Shown: positions 17,878 to 25,801 of the stretch, piece after piece
Layout of the letters: the number at the start of each line of letters is the position of its first letter
Numbering within the stretch: the stretch's first letter is position 1
DNA from: CAIWHR01 sp963836265
Lineage (GTDB): Bacteria; Pseudomonadota; Gammaproteobacteria; Burkholderiales; Casimicrobiaceae
Reading direction: 5' to 3'
Length of the DNA stretch: 64,000 nt
Assembly: GCA_963836265.1 (NCBI GenBank)
Contig: CAWIIO010000006.1
Location: 558,001-622,000 of the forward strand
Made by a program: the position numbers and the translations under genes
Notes under the pieces: generated by a model
Seen by the model: only the letters and a program-made list of their open reading frames with translations
Database searches by the model: none
Told to the model about the DNA's origin: nothing

Positions 17878-18333
17878 TTAAGCCTCGCCCTTGAGGCGGG
17901 CGATCAGGCCGTGGATGTCGCCAAGCACGAACAGGTCGCGCACTTTGGCACCCTCAAAGGTGAAGATCGGCATGCCCGTCCACCAAACATGCCGACCACT
18001 TGGTTGCACGCCGAACAATTCCTTGCGATGGAAGCCGTGGAATCGCATCTTGCCGCTGACACGGTTGCCTTCCTCGATCATCACCAGGATGTCGGTGGTG
18101 TATTGACCGAAGGCGCCGGTTACCCAGTCGACGTAACCCGCGAACCGATCGTGGCCCACAAGCGCAGGCCCCAGCGAGCCGCGGAATGTAAAGCCATCGT
18201 GGAAGATCCTCGGTATCAGGCTCTGGTCGGCGGGGTCCCACAATTCCTTGTAGAACTCGCGCACCGTTTCCTTCTGTGGCGATAACGCGATGCCTTCGAA
18301 GTCGAGCGCGGATTCATCCATGAAGGATTGCAT
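17878..18333 (-). CDS. SnoaL-like polyketide cyclase family protein (ester cyclase/NTF2 fold)
   Basis: 151-residue NTF2-fold protein. The pattern is ETVREFYKELWDPADQSLIPRIFHDGFTFRGSLGP, then VGHDRFAGYVDWVTGAFG, ILVMIEEGNRVSGKMRFHGFHRKELFGVQPSGRHVWWTGMPIFTFEGAKVRDLFVLGD. This is the SnoaL/ester cyclase signature, common in proteins of unknown function and rarely true polyketide cyclases. ATG 18331-18333 is preceded by CGGGAG. A second Met four codons later is possible, and a longer frame to 18552 runs across the promoter of the divergent cyclase gene and is rejected. No biosynthetic genes are nearby. Confidence 0.7.
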   Translation of the reverse strand: MQSFMDESALDFEGIALSPQKETVREFYKELWDPADQSLIPRIFHDGFTFRGSLGPALVGHDRFAGYVDWVTGAFGQYTTDILVMIEEGNRVSGKMRFHGFHRKELFGVQPSGRHVWWTGMPIFTFEGAKVRDLFVLGDIHGLIARLKGEA

Positions 18334-18511
18334 CGTCAACTCCCGCGAGGTGCCAGCGGGTAACACTATCATGGGTTGACCGAATCGGGCCGGCGGGGAG
18401 ATAGTCGGATCGGGCATGACTGTCGAGCATCCGCTTCGGAAAATGAGGCGCTGCGGCTGTTTGTGGCCGACAGCAGCTTGACCCGTGCCATCGAGCCCAC
18501 CACAATCAACT

Positions 18512-19213
18512 ATGCGCACGAACGTTGGTCTTGGCGACGGCTTCGAGTCCACGGTCGCAACTGTTGCGTTTGTCGATCTGGCGGGCTTCAGCGCGATAAC
18601 AGATGTTTATGGAGATGCGTCGGCAATCGAGGTACTTGGGCGCTTCGAGGAGTTGGTGCATCAGGCACTCGGAGGGCTCGGGCAACCGATCAAGTGGATT
18701 GGCGACGAAGCGATGTTCGGTTTTCCCGATCCTGCAACCGCCCTTCAGGTGCTCGGGCGCCTACTTCCAGCTTGCCGAGCCGAGCCACGAATCCCGCTGA
18801 CAAGGGCCGGCCTCAACCACGGACCGGTACTCCGCCGGGCGAACGACCTCTTTGGTTCGACTGTCAATGTCGCAGCGCGGGTCGCCGCTTTGGCGTCCCC
18901 TGGGCAATTGTTGGCGACCTTGCCTGTTGCCGACGTCGCTTCAGCATCTGGAATTGTTGTGCGGGACATCGGGAAGGTAGCGCTGCGATCGATTGCCGAC
19001 CACGTGCCGCTTTATTCCATCGAGCTGGCGCCGGCCTTCGATCCCGACTGGATAGATCCGGTGTGCAAGATGCACGCGCCATATGAGGCGTACCGCAAGA
19101 ACACGCCGACGGGACCGTGGTTCTGTTCTGAACGTTGTGCAGAGGCATATCGAAGGTCACCGGAGGTATACGATGGTCGATCGAGGGCCTCGGCATCGCG
19201 TAGCTCCAGCTGA
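18512..19213 (+). CDS. Class III adenylate/guanylate cyclase domain fused to a C-terminal YHS domain
   Basis: 233 residues in two parts. Residues 14-170 form a class III nucleotide cyclase homology domain: metal-binding Asp22 (FVDLAGFS) and Asp65 (WIGDEAMFGF), base-recognising Lys61, and transition-state Asn119 and Arg123 (GSTVNVAARVAAL). All essential residues are there, so it could make cAMP. Residues 182-220 form a YHS metal-binding domain (DPVCKM...WFCSERCAEAYRRSPE, Cys185, Cys205, Cys209), found in copper/heavy-metal proteins and some cyclases. No transmembrane or sensor domain precedes the cyclase. ATG 18512 is used; a GTG at 18485 is the alternative. Divergent from the SnoaL-like gene. 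Confidence 0.8.
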   Translation: MRTNVGLGDGFESTVATVAFVDLAGFSAITDVYGDASAIEVLGRFEELVHQALGGLGQPIKWIGDEAMFGFPDPATALQVLGRLLPACRAEPRIPLTRAGLNHGPVLRRANDLFGSTVNVAARVAALASPGQLLATLPVADVASASGIVVRDIGKVALRSIADHVPLYSIELAPAFDPDWIDPVCKMHAPYEAYRKNTPTGPWFCSERCAEAYRRSPEVYDGRSRASASRSSS

Positions 19214-19332
19214 GCGCCGGAGCGGAGGCTGGCGTCCACCCCTCGCTTCGTTGTGCCGCGGTCGTCCAAACACTTACGGTGAATGACCGCTTGTGGGCCG
19301 AAGGCCCCGGGCTCGACTCGGAGCGATGACCG

Positions 19333-20256
19333 TCAGACAGCTTGCCTGAGGCCCACATCGGGAAGCACCGGCCGCGTGGCCAGCGCACGCTTCATCACCG
19401 CCTCGATTTCGGCGGCCTCCGGCGGCGCGAGGGGCAGGCGCGGCGGCCGCGTGCGATGGCTGCCCCGTCCCATGATGTGCTCGCACAGCTTGATGCACTG
19501 GACGAGGTCGGGCCGGGCGTCGAGATGCAGCAGGGGCATGAACCACTGGTAGAGGCTCATCGCCTCGGCATACCGGCCCGCGCGGGCGAGCCGGAACAGC
19601 GTCTCGCCCTCGCGCGGAAATGCATTCGACAGGCCCGAGACCCAGCCGACCGCGCCGACCATGATGCTCTCCACGACGACGTCGTCGAGTCCCGCGAACA
19701 GCACGAAACGATCGCCGACCCTGTTGCGGAGATCGGTAAACCGCCGCGTGTCGCCGGACGACTCCTTGAAACAGACGATCGTTTCGCAATCGGCGAGCGA
19801 GGCCAGGATCTCCGGCGTGACGTCGTTCCTGTAGATCGGCGGGTTGTTGTAGACCATGATCGGCAGGTCCGTCGCCTTCGCCACGCTGCGGAAATGCGCC
19901 GCGGTCTCGTGCGGCTTCGACGAGTAGACCAGCGCCGGCATCACCATCACGCCGTCGAGGCCGATGCGCGCGGCTTCCCGCACCACATCGATCGCAAAAG
20001 CCGAGGTGAATTCGGCAACGCCGCTGACGACCGGGACGCGCCCACGCGCTACGCCTTTCGCGGCCTCCATCACCGCGATCTTTTCGTCTTTGCCGAGCGA
20101 ACAGTTCTCGCCCACGGTGCCGCAAACGATGAGGCCCGACACGCCGTCGCGGATCAGGCCTTCCATGACACGGGCCGTGGCGTCCACGTCGAGCGACAAA
20201 TCTTCGCGAAACTGCGTCGTCACCGCCGGAAATACTCCACTCCAGTCAGGTTTCAA
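19333..20256 (-). CDS. Dihydrodipicolinate synthase family protein, probably pyrroline-hydroxycarboxylate deaminase type
   Basis: Class I aldolase-fold enzyme of the DapA/N-acetylneuraminate lyase family, 307 residues. Schiff-base Lys164 (IVCFKESSGD) and Tyr136 (PIMVYNNPP) are present, and the early motif is ICGTVGENCSLGKDEK where DapA has GTTGE. The start (KPDWSGVFPAVTTQF) resembles members that deaminate 1-pyrroline-4-hydroxy-2-carboxylate to 2-ketoglutarate semialdehyde in hydroxyproline breakdown. That fits the epimerase and dehydrogenase genes 4-8 kb away, although the gene is on the other strand and separated by unrelated genes. A 2-keto-3-deoxy sugar-acid aldolase/dehydratase is the alternative. 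Family is certain, substrate is inference. Confidence 0.78.
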   Translation of the reverse strand: MKPDWSGVFPAVTTQFREDLSLDVDATARVMEGLIRDGVSGLIVCGTVGENCSLGKDEKIAVMEAAKGVARGRVPVVSGVAEFTSAFAIDVVREAARIGLDGVMVMPALVYSSKPHETAAHFRSVAKATDLPIMVYNNPPIYRNDVTPEILASLADCETIVCFKESSGDTRRFTDLRNRVGDRFVLFAGLDDVVVESIMVGAVGWVSGLSNAFPREGETLFRLARAGRYAEAMSLYQWFMPLLHLDARPDLVQCIKLCEHIMGRGSHRTRPPRLPLAPPEAAEIEAVMKRALATRPVLPDVGLRQAV

Positions 20257-20400
20257 TCGCCCTCTCCCGAATGATCATCGGATCCTGCCCGCGACGGGCC
20301 CGCCACTTCGGCCGGTCGCGGCCGCCGTGAATGCAAGCGATGAATAGCATCGTTCTCTCTCACGGGTCAACGGGGAGGCCTCCACTTTCGCGAGGCGATT

Positions 20401-21339
20401 TCAATCGTCCGGCGCCATCGGCGCCGGCGGCGGTTTCGGCGCCCACAGCACCGCGATGAGCGCGGCGACGACGAGCGCGAGCGCCGCCCACTCGCCCGCG
20501 CCGGGCCGCTCGCCCAGCACGAGCATCCCCGCGAACACGCCGACGATCGGCACGGGCAGCGACGACATCGACGAAATGGCGACCGGCAACGTGCGCGCGA
20601 GCGTGAACCATGCCCAGTGCGCGAGCGTGCCCGCCAGAAAGATGTTGTAGACGATCGCAAACCAGCCGGAGGCCGTCGGCATGGGGAGCGGCCGCGATGC
20701 GAACAACGGGGCGAGGATCACCAGTGGCAGCCAGCCCAGCAGCATCATCCAGCCCGACAGCGTGTTCTGCGGCAGCGGCAGCTTCCACTTGCGCAGGAGC
20801 ACGGTGCCGAAGGCCCACGCGATTGCCGCGCCCAGGATCAGCAGTGCGCCGGCCGGCGTGCGCTCGAAATGCCGGATGTCGTCGCCCAGCAGTACGGCCA
20901 TCCCGAGCATGCCGAGCCCCATCCCGACCAGCTTGCGCGTCGACAGCGGCTCGTGCAGCAGCGCGAGCGAAAAGAGGACGCTCCACAAGGGCATTGTGTA
21001 GGCGAGGATCGCGCTGCGGCCGGCCGGGAGCTGTGCAACGCCGAACAGCACGAGCCCGTTCCAGCCGGCAATGTTGAACAGCGCGAGCGCGGCGACTTTC
21101 GGCCACAGCCGGCGTGGAATGCGGATCGAGTCGCCGGACAACCTCGCGACGGCGAGCATCCCCAACGCCGCGAAGGGCAGCGTGAGAGAGCGAAACGTCA
21201 GCGGCTCGAACTCGGTGACGCCCATCTTCAGCACCGGCCAGTTACAGCCCCACACCAGCGTCAACACGGCCACCGGGATCAGCGCCGCGGCGGTGATGTG
21301 CGGCGTTGCGGGCGCGTCGCGGCCGATGGGCGAGCTCAT
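20401..21339 (-). CDS. DMT-superfamily permease (EamA)
   Basis: Inner-membrane transporter of the drug/metabolite superfamily, 312 residues with ten predicted hydrophobic segments in two EamA repeats. Examples are AALIPVAVLTLVWGCNWPVLKMG, SLTLPFAALGMLAVA, and AISSMSSLPVPIVGVFAGMLVLGE near the end of repeat two. Such proteins usually export amino acids or metabolites. ATG 21337-21339 is chosen since the first helix starts about 15 residues later; the longer frame to 21426 lacks support. The DHDPS-family gene follows on the same strand after 144 bp and may be co-transcribed. Confidence 0.82.
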   Translation of the reverse strand: MSSPIGRDAPATPHITAAALIPVAVLTLVWGCNWPVLKMGVTEFEPLTFRSLTLPFAALGMLAVARLSGDSIRIPRRLWPKVAALALFNIAGWNGLVLFGVAQLPAGRSAILAYTMPLWSVLFSLALLHEPLSTRKLVGMGLGMLGMAVLLGDDIRHFERTPAGALLILGAAIAWAFGTVLLRKWKLPLPQNTLSGWMMLLGWLPLVILAPLFASRPLPMPTASGWFAIVYNIFLAGTLAHWAWFTLARTLPVAISSMSSLPVPIVGVFAGMLVLGERPGAGEWAALALVVAALIAVLWAPKPPPAPMAPDD

Positions 21340-21390
21340 CGGCAGGGCTCGTACGATTCCGCGGAACCGTCCGTCATGGCCATCATTCGC

Positions 21391-21473
21391 TTGGATTCGA
21401 GAATCCAGGCGTTGCCTCGGCGGCACTGGCTCCCCGGATCAAGTCGGCCACGCCTCTGCGCAGGGACGATGGC
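21391..21473. repeat. degenerate REP-like hairpins
   Basis: TGGATTC (21392-21398) and GAATCCA (21401-21407) form a perfect stem. A second part (CTGGCTCCCCGGATCAAGTC, about 21427-21446) resembles the outer arm of common intergenic REP hairpins. The copies are decayed and the call rests on similarity of sequence style only. Confidence 0.3.
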
Positions 21474-21483
21474 AAAGGGCGCG

Positions 21484-22137
21484 TCACCCGCGCCCCCGCG
21501 CAGGGAGTTCCTCGCCGTACTTGCTCTGATGCAGTGCGCGCGCCTGCGTCACCCAGGCGTCGCGGCGGATGCGGCCTGGAAACTCCGGCAGTTTCGCTTC
21601 GAATTCGTCGATGTCGCGCTCCGTCCAGTACGCGATCTGGCGAAACGTCGCGACGCCGAGCTGATGCAGCATCCGCTCGAGCACGGGTCCAATGCCGACG
21701 ATGAGCTTCAGGTCGTCGGGGGCGCCGCGGCCGAACAGCGGCGGCGGCGCGTTGTTCTCGAGATCGACGACGAGCTGCCGGTAGCGTGCTGTCTCCGCGC
21801 GCGAAACCGCGAGCTCGGCGAAGAGCTGCTGCCGATCCACCGCGAGCTCGCATTGCCGCCCGATCGCCGCGTCGCGATTGGCGAGCGCCTGGCGCAGCCC
21901 GTGGGCTTCGGCTTCGAAGCTTCGGAGCACACGCGCACGCTCGGCAATTGCGCCGTCGCCGGCGTCGGTGGGTGGCGGCGGGAACCCGCTCGCCTGCGGT
22001 GTCGCGGTGGCGCCGCTGGCCGCCGCTTCGCAAGCATTTCGCGGCGGCACCGCCGCCGCGCGACGATGCGCATTGCCGATCGCGTAGCCGACGGCAAACG
22101 CGACGACCGCAGCGACGATGGCAAGGATCGTGAGCAC
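21484..22137 (-). CDS. Membrane-anchored coiled-coil protein with a C-terminal helix-hairpin-helix domain
   Basis: 217 residues. Residues 2-21 (LTILAIVAAVVAFAVGYAIG) are a single membrane anchor. A Pro-rich linker and a charged helix (about 65-130, ERARVLRSFEAEAHGLRQALANRDAAIGRQCELA) suggest a coiled coil. Residues 140-215 (DDLKLIVGIGPVLERMLHQLGVATFRQIAYWTERDIDEFE...GRIRRDAWVTQA) match the HhH domain seen in many uncharacterised proteobacterial proteins and at the C-terminus of some ribosomal L21 or NADH-dehydrogenase-linked proteins. Function unknown. It is divergent from hemX with a 185-bp gap. Confidence 0.7.
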   Translation of the reverse strand: MLTILAIVAAVVAFAVGYAIGNAHRRAAAVPPRNACEAAASGATATPQASGFPPPPTDAGDGAIAERARVLRSFEAEAHGLRQALANRDAAIGRQCELAVDRQQLFAELAVSRAETARYRQLVVDLENNAPPPLFGRGAPDDLKLIVGIGPVLERMLHQLGVATFRQIAYWTERDIDEFEAKLPEFPGRIRRDAWVTQARALHQSKYGEELPARGRG

Positions 22138-22322
22138 GCGAACAACTCCTGGACGGACGGCGGATGGCGGGTGGGCGGGAGAATCGGCGCCGCCGGCGGG
22201 GCGTTGCAGGACAATCGCCGCCGACGGTCACGCGATTGTAGTCGAGCGTGCGACGGTGGGCCATCGGCCGGCGCCGCGACCCCCTGCTAGAATGAACGAT
22301 CGAACCCCGGTTCGAAAGCGCC

Positions 22323-23468
22323 ATGTCCGATCCACTCGACCGCACGTCGCCGTCCGGCAACAATTCCGGTACCGAGCCGCCTCCAGGGGTTGCGGCGAGC
22401 CCGCCAGCGCGGTCGGTGGAAACGGCCGCGCCGCGCTCGTCGAGGACGGCCACCGCGTCGAGGATGTTGGTGGCAGCGCTCGCGGCGCTGGCGATCGTCG
22501 CTGCGCTCGCTGTTTGGTTCGACCACCGGCGCACGGAAAAGCTTCTGCGGACCGAGGTGGCGCAGCGGCTCGCGGAGGTCGAGGCGTCGACGCAGGCTGC
22601 GGCAAAGGCACAGGCGCAGCTCGCCGCCGATCTGCGCGACGCCGAAGCGAAGCTCACGCTCCTCGAAACCCGCCTCGCGGAATCGCAGACGCAGCAGGCG
22701 GCGCTCGATGCCCTCTACCGCGATCTCGCGCCGTCGCGCGACGAGATCGCACTCTCGGAAATCGAGCAGGTGCTTCTGGTCGCGAGCCAGCAGTTGCAGC
22801 TCGCCGGCAACGTCGCCGCCGCGTTGACCGCGTTGCAGATCGCCGATGCCAAGCTGCAGCGACTCGAGCGGCCACAGTTCGTGCCGTTGCGGCGGGCACT
22901 GTCGCGCGACATGGACCAGCTCCGCGCCGTTCCTTACGTGGACATCACCGGGGTGAGCCTGAAGCTCGATCAGGCGATCGCCGCCGTCGGCTCGTTGCCG
23001 CTCGCGATGGACGAACGGGTGCCGGTGGCGGCCGCGAACGTGGCCGCGCCGCCCGCCGACGAGCCCCCGTGGATGCGCTTGGCGCGCGACATGTGGACCG
23101 ACGTCAAGCACCTCGTGCGCGTCGAGGTGGCGGACCGTCCGGCGGCGCCGCTGGTACCGCCGCCGCAGCAGTATTTTCTTCGCGAGAATCTGCGCCTGCG
23201 CCTTCTCTCCGCGCGCATCGCGTTGCTGAACCGTGACGCGGCGAGCTTCCGGTCCGACCTCGGCGCGGCGGACCAATGGGTGAAGGAGTATTTCGATACG
23301 CGGCAGAAGAGCGTGCAGACGTTGCTGCAGACGCTGAAGCAGCTCGCCGCAACCCCGATGGTCGCCGATTTGCCCGATCTGAACCGCAGTCTCGAGGCGT
23401 TGCGCGTGCTGCGGCTCGCGCAGGACCGCGCACCGGGTCGGGCCGCGGGCAGCTCCGCACCGCGCTGA
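22323..23468 (+). CDS. hemX: HemX, membrane-anchored haem-biosynthesis accessory protein
   Basis: HemX-family protein, often mis-labelled as uroporphyrin-III methyltransferase; its exact role is not settled. 381 residues: a Pro/Ser-rich cytoplasmic start, one transmembrane helix (about residues 48-66, MLVAALAALAIVAALAVWF), a long coiled coil (70-125) and the conserved HemX region (ALYRDLAPSRDEIALSEIEQVLLVASQQLQLAGNVAAALTAL...). The C-terminal QYFLRENLRLRLLSARIALLNRD is typical. A TAGAAT at 22288-22293 may be the -10 of a promoter created or retained upstream after separation from hemD. hemY starts 11 bases after the stop. Confidence 0.9.
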   Translation: MSDPLDRTSPSGNNSGTEPPPGVAASPPARSVETAAPRSSRTATASRMLVAALAALAIVAALAVWFDHRRTEKLLRTEVAQRLAEVEASTQAAAKAQAQLAADLRDAEAKLTLLETRLAESQTQQAALDALYRDLAPSRDEIALSEIEQVLLVASQQLQLAGNVAAALTALQIADAKLQRLERPQFVPLRRALSRDMDQLRAVPYVDITGVSLKLDQAIAAVGSLPLAMDERVPVAAANVAAPPADEPPWMRLARDMWTDVKHLVRVEVADRPAAPLVPPPQQYFLRENLRLRLLSARIALLNRDAASFRSDLGAADQWVKEYFDTRQKSVQTLLQTLKQLAATPMVADLPDLNRSLEALRVLRLAQDRAPGRAAGSSAPR

Positions 23469-23478
23469 CGGCCCTTTC

Positions 23479-24684
23479 GTGCGGATTCTGTTCTGGTTCC
23501 TGCTGCTCGCCGCCGCCGCGGTCGGCGTGGCGCTCGGGGCGAAGCTGCTGCTGACGGGCTACGCACTGTTCGTCGCGCCGCCCTATCGCGTCGAGCTCTC
23601 GCTCAACTTCCTGCTGCTGCTGCTGCTGGCCGGCTTCGTCGCCGGTTACGCGCTGCTGCGGATCCTGTCGCGCACACTGGGCCTGCCGCGCGAGGTGCGG
23701 GTGTTTCGCCGCAAGCAGCAATTGGAGCGCGCCCGCGCGAAGCAAGACGCGGCCGTCGTCGCGCTGCTCGAAGGACGTTATGGCAAGGCGCGGCAGTTCG
23801 CCGAAGAGGCGCTCGCGATTCCGCACTCGAGAGCGCTGCCGGCGCTCGTCGCCGCACGCGCCGCGCTCGAAACACGCGATTTCGCCGCCGCCGAAGCGCT
23901 GCTCGCACGACCGGAGGCCCAGGCGCCGAGCCTTGCCGTGCCGCGGCTGATGCTGGAGGCGGAAATGAAGCTCGAAAGGGCGCGCCCGCTCGAGGCATTG
24001 CAGACGCTGCAGGCGCTGAAAAAGGAAGCCGGCGCCCACACCGCCGCGCTGCGACTCGAGCTCCGCGCGCTGCAGGGCGCCGGCCGCCACGCCGAGATTC
24101 CGTCGCTTGTCGACCAGCTCGTCAAGCGCAAGGTCTACGGTCCGCAGGAAGGGGAGTACTTGCGCGCTGCGGCGCGAGCGGGAGAGCTGCAGGGGCTCGC
24201 GCACGATCCGGCCGGATTGCGCGCCTACTGGAACAAGCTCTCCGATGCCGATCAGCGCATGCCGAAAATCGCGCGTGCGGCGGCGCAAAGCTTCAAGGCG
24301 CTCGGCGGCGACAGCGAGGCGGCTGCAATTCTCTCCCGGAGTCTCGAGCGCCGGTGGGAATCCGATCTCGTTCTTCTGTACGCCGAGTGCCGGGCCAGCG
24401 ATCCGACCCGGCAACTGGAGCAGGCCGAGCACTGGCTTACCGAGCACAACCAGGATGCGGCGCTCCTCCACGCGCTCGGCGTCCTCTGCGTACGGGCGCA
24501 GCTTTGGGGCAAAGCCCAGACGTATTTCGAGGCGAGCCTCGCGGTCGAGGAGTCCTGCCGGACGCACGTCGCGCTGGGCGAGCTCCTCGCCAAGCTCGGT
24601 CGCGACGGCGAGGCGAATGCGCATCTCGCCGCCGCACTGAAGCTCGCCTTGGCGGAGCTCGACCGCGGCGGTGCGGCAGTCTAG
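23479..24684 (+). CDS. hemY: HemY, TPR-type inner-membrane protein
   Basis: 401 residues. Two N-terminal membrane helices (ILFWFLLLAAAAVGVALGAKLLLTGY and LNFLLLLLLAGFVAGYALLRIL) are joined by a short loop containing APPYRVELSL, the HemY_N signature. They are followed by TPR-like helical repeats to the end (ALLEGRYGKARQFAEEAL..., LLHALGVLCVRAQLWGKAQTYFEASLA). HemY is usually the last gene of the hemCDXY cluster; this is not the HemY protoporphyrinogen oxidase of Gram-positives. Start GTG 23479. Its end converges on the ferredoxin reductase gene with a four-base overlap (24681-24684). Confidence 0.9.
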   Translation: MRILFWFLLLAAAAVGVALGAKLLLTGYALFVAPPYRVELSLNFLLLLLLAGFVAGYALLRILSRTLGLPREVRVFRRKQQLERARAKQDAAVVALLEGRYGKARQFAEEALAIPHSRALPALVAARAALETRDFAAAEALLARPEAQAPSLAVPRLMLEAEMKLERARPLEALQTLQALKKEAGAHTAALRLELRALQGAGRHAEIPSLVDQLVKRKVYGPQEGEYLRAAARAGELQGLAHDPAGLRAYWNKLSDADQRMPKIARAAAQSFKALGGDSEAAAILSRSLERRWESDLVLLYAECRASDPTRQLEQAEHWLTEHNQDAALLHALGVLCVRAQLWGKAQTYFEASLAVEESCRTHVALGELLAKLGRDGEANAHLAAALKLALAELDRGGAAV

Positions 24685-25730
24685 CCGACTCCCTCTCGAC
24701 CCGCCTCGATGCGCGCCGCGTAGGTGAAGCTGTCGGCGAAGAATTCGTCGGCGGGGAGACCGCGCGTTTCGATGAATGTCTCGCGTGCGATGTCGATCAT
24801 CGCCGGTCCGCCGCACGCATAGACCTGGTAGCCCGAGAGATCGGCGAAATCGTCGAGCACCGCCTGATGGGCGAAGCCGATGCGGCCGGGCCACGCGTCG
24901 CCCGGCTCCGGTTCGGAGAGCACCGGGACGTACGTGAAATTGCCACCCTCCCGCCGCCACGTTCCCGGCAGGTCCGGCAGATAGAGATCGCGTTTTGCCC
25001 GCGCGCCCCAGTAGAGCACCATGGGTCGCGTCGCGTCGAGGCCATGGTGCAGCGCGTGCTCGATCACGCCCTTGATCGGCGCGAAACCGGTGCCGCCGGC
25101 GACGAAGATGATCGGCTTGTCGGACTCTTCCCGCAGGAAGAAGTTGCCGAGCGGACCTTCGAAACGCAGGATCTCGCGGCCCCTGAACTGGGTGAAGAGC
25201 TGATCCGAAAATAGCCCGCCGGGCACATGCCGGACGTGGATTTCGAGCAGCGCGTCGTCGTGGGGCGGCGTGGCGAGCGAGAAGCTGCGGCGATGGCCGT
25301 CCTTCAGCAGCAGGTCGATGTACTGGCCGGCGAGGAATTGCAGGCGCTCGTTGGCCGGCAGCTTCAACTTCACGATCGCGACGTCGGGCGCGGGCTTGTC
25401 GATCGACTCGATCCGGCACGGCAGCTTGCGGATCCGGATATCGCCGGCCCGGCGGACCTCCCTCACCTCGATGACGAGGTCGGTCTCCGGCTTTGCGCAG
25501 CAGAAAAGCGCGAGGCCTTGCCGCTTTTCGTCGTCGGTCAGGGTCGACGCCTGGTACAGGCCATAGTCGACGCGTCCCTCGAGGATCTTTCCCTTGCACG
25601 TGCCGCATGCACCGTTGCGACAGCCGTACGGGATCATCAGATCGGCGGCCATCGCCGACTCGAGCACGGTGTCGCCCTCCGGACAGGCGAACGCGTGGTC
25701 GCTCGGCTTTATGGTAATCTGGTGCGGCAT
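24681..25730 (-). CDS. CDP-6-deoxy-delta-3,4-glucoseen reductase-like ferredoxin/flavin oxidoreductase
   Basis: 349-residue NAD(P)H electron-transfer protein. Residues 1-90 form a plant-type [2Fe-2S] ferredoxin domain (YGCRNGACGTCKGKILEG, then ALFCCAKP). Next is an FAD-binding domain (AGQYIDLLLKDGHRRSFSLATPP) and an NAD-binding domain (IIFVAGGTGFAPIKGVIEHAL...VYACGGPAMID). This layout is shared by AscD-type reductases and by the reductase components of aromatic oxygenases. In betaproteobacteria the homologue beside ubiA has no proven substrate. ATG 25728-25730 begins the ferredoxin domain; the longer frame overlaps the opposite-strand gene. Confidence 0.85.
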   Translation of the reverse strand: MPHQITIKPSDHAFACPEGDTVLESAMAADLMIPYGCRNGACGTCKGKILEGRVDYGLYQASTLTDDEKRQGLALFCCAKPETDLVIEVREVRRAGDIRIRKLPCRIESIDKPAPDVAIVKLKLPANERLQFLAGQYIDLLLKDGHRRSFSLATPPHDDALLEIHVRHVPGGLFSDQLFTQFRGREILRFEGPLGNFFLREESDKPIIFVAGGTGFAPIKGVIEHALHHGLDATRPMVLYWGARAKRDLYLPDLPGTWRREGGNFTYVPVLSEPEPGDAWPGRIGFAHQAVLDDFADLSGYQVYACGGPAMIDIARETFIETRGLPADEFFADSFTYAARIEAGREGVG

Positions 25731-25801
25731 GAGAACAGCGTCGCTCGAAGGTACTGCGCTGCGCGAGATGGCGGCGTGCGGTTCATGAACGGGCGGGGAG
25801 C

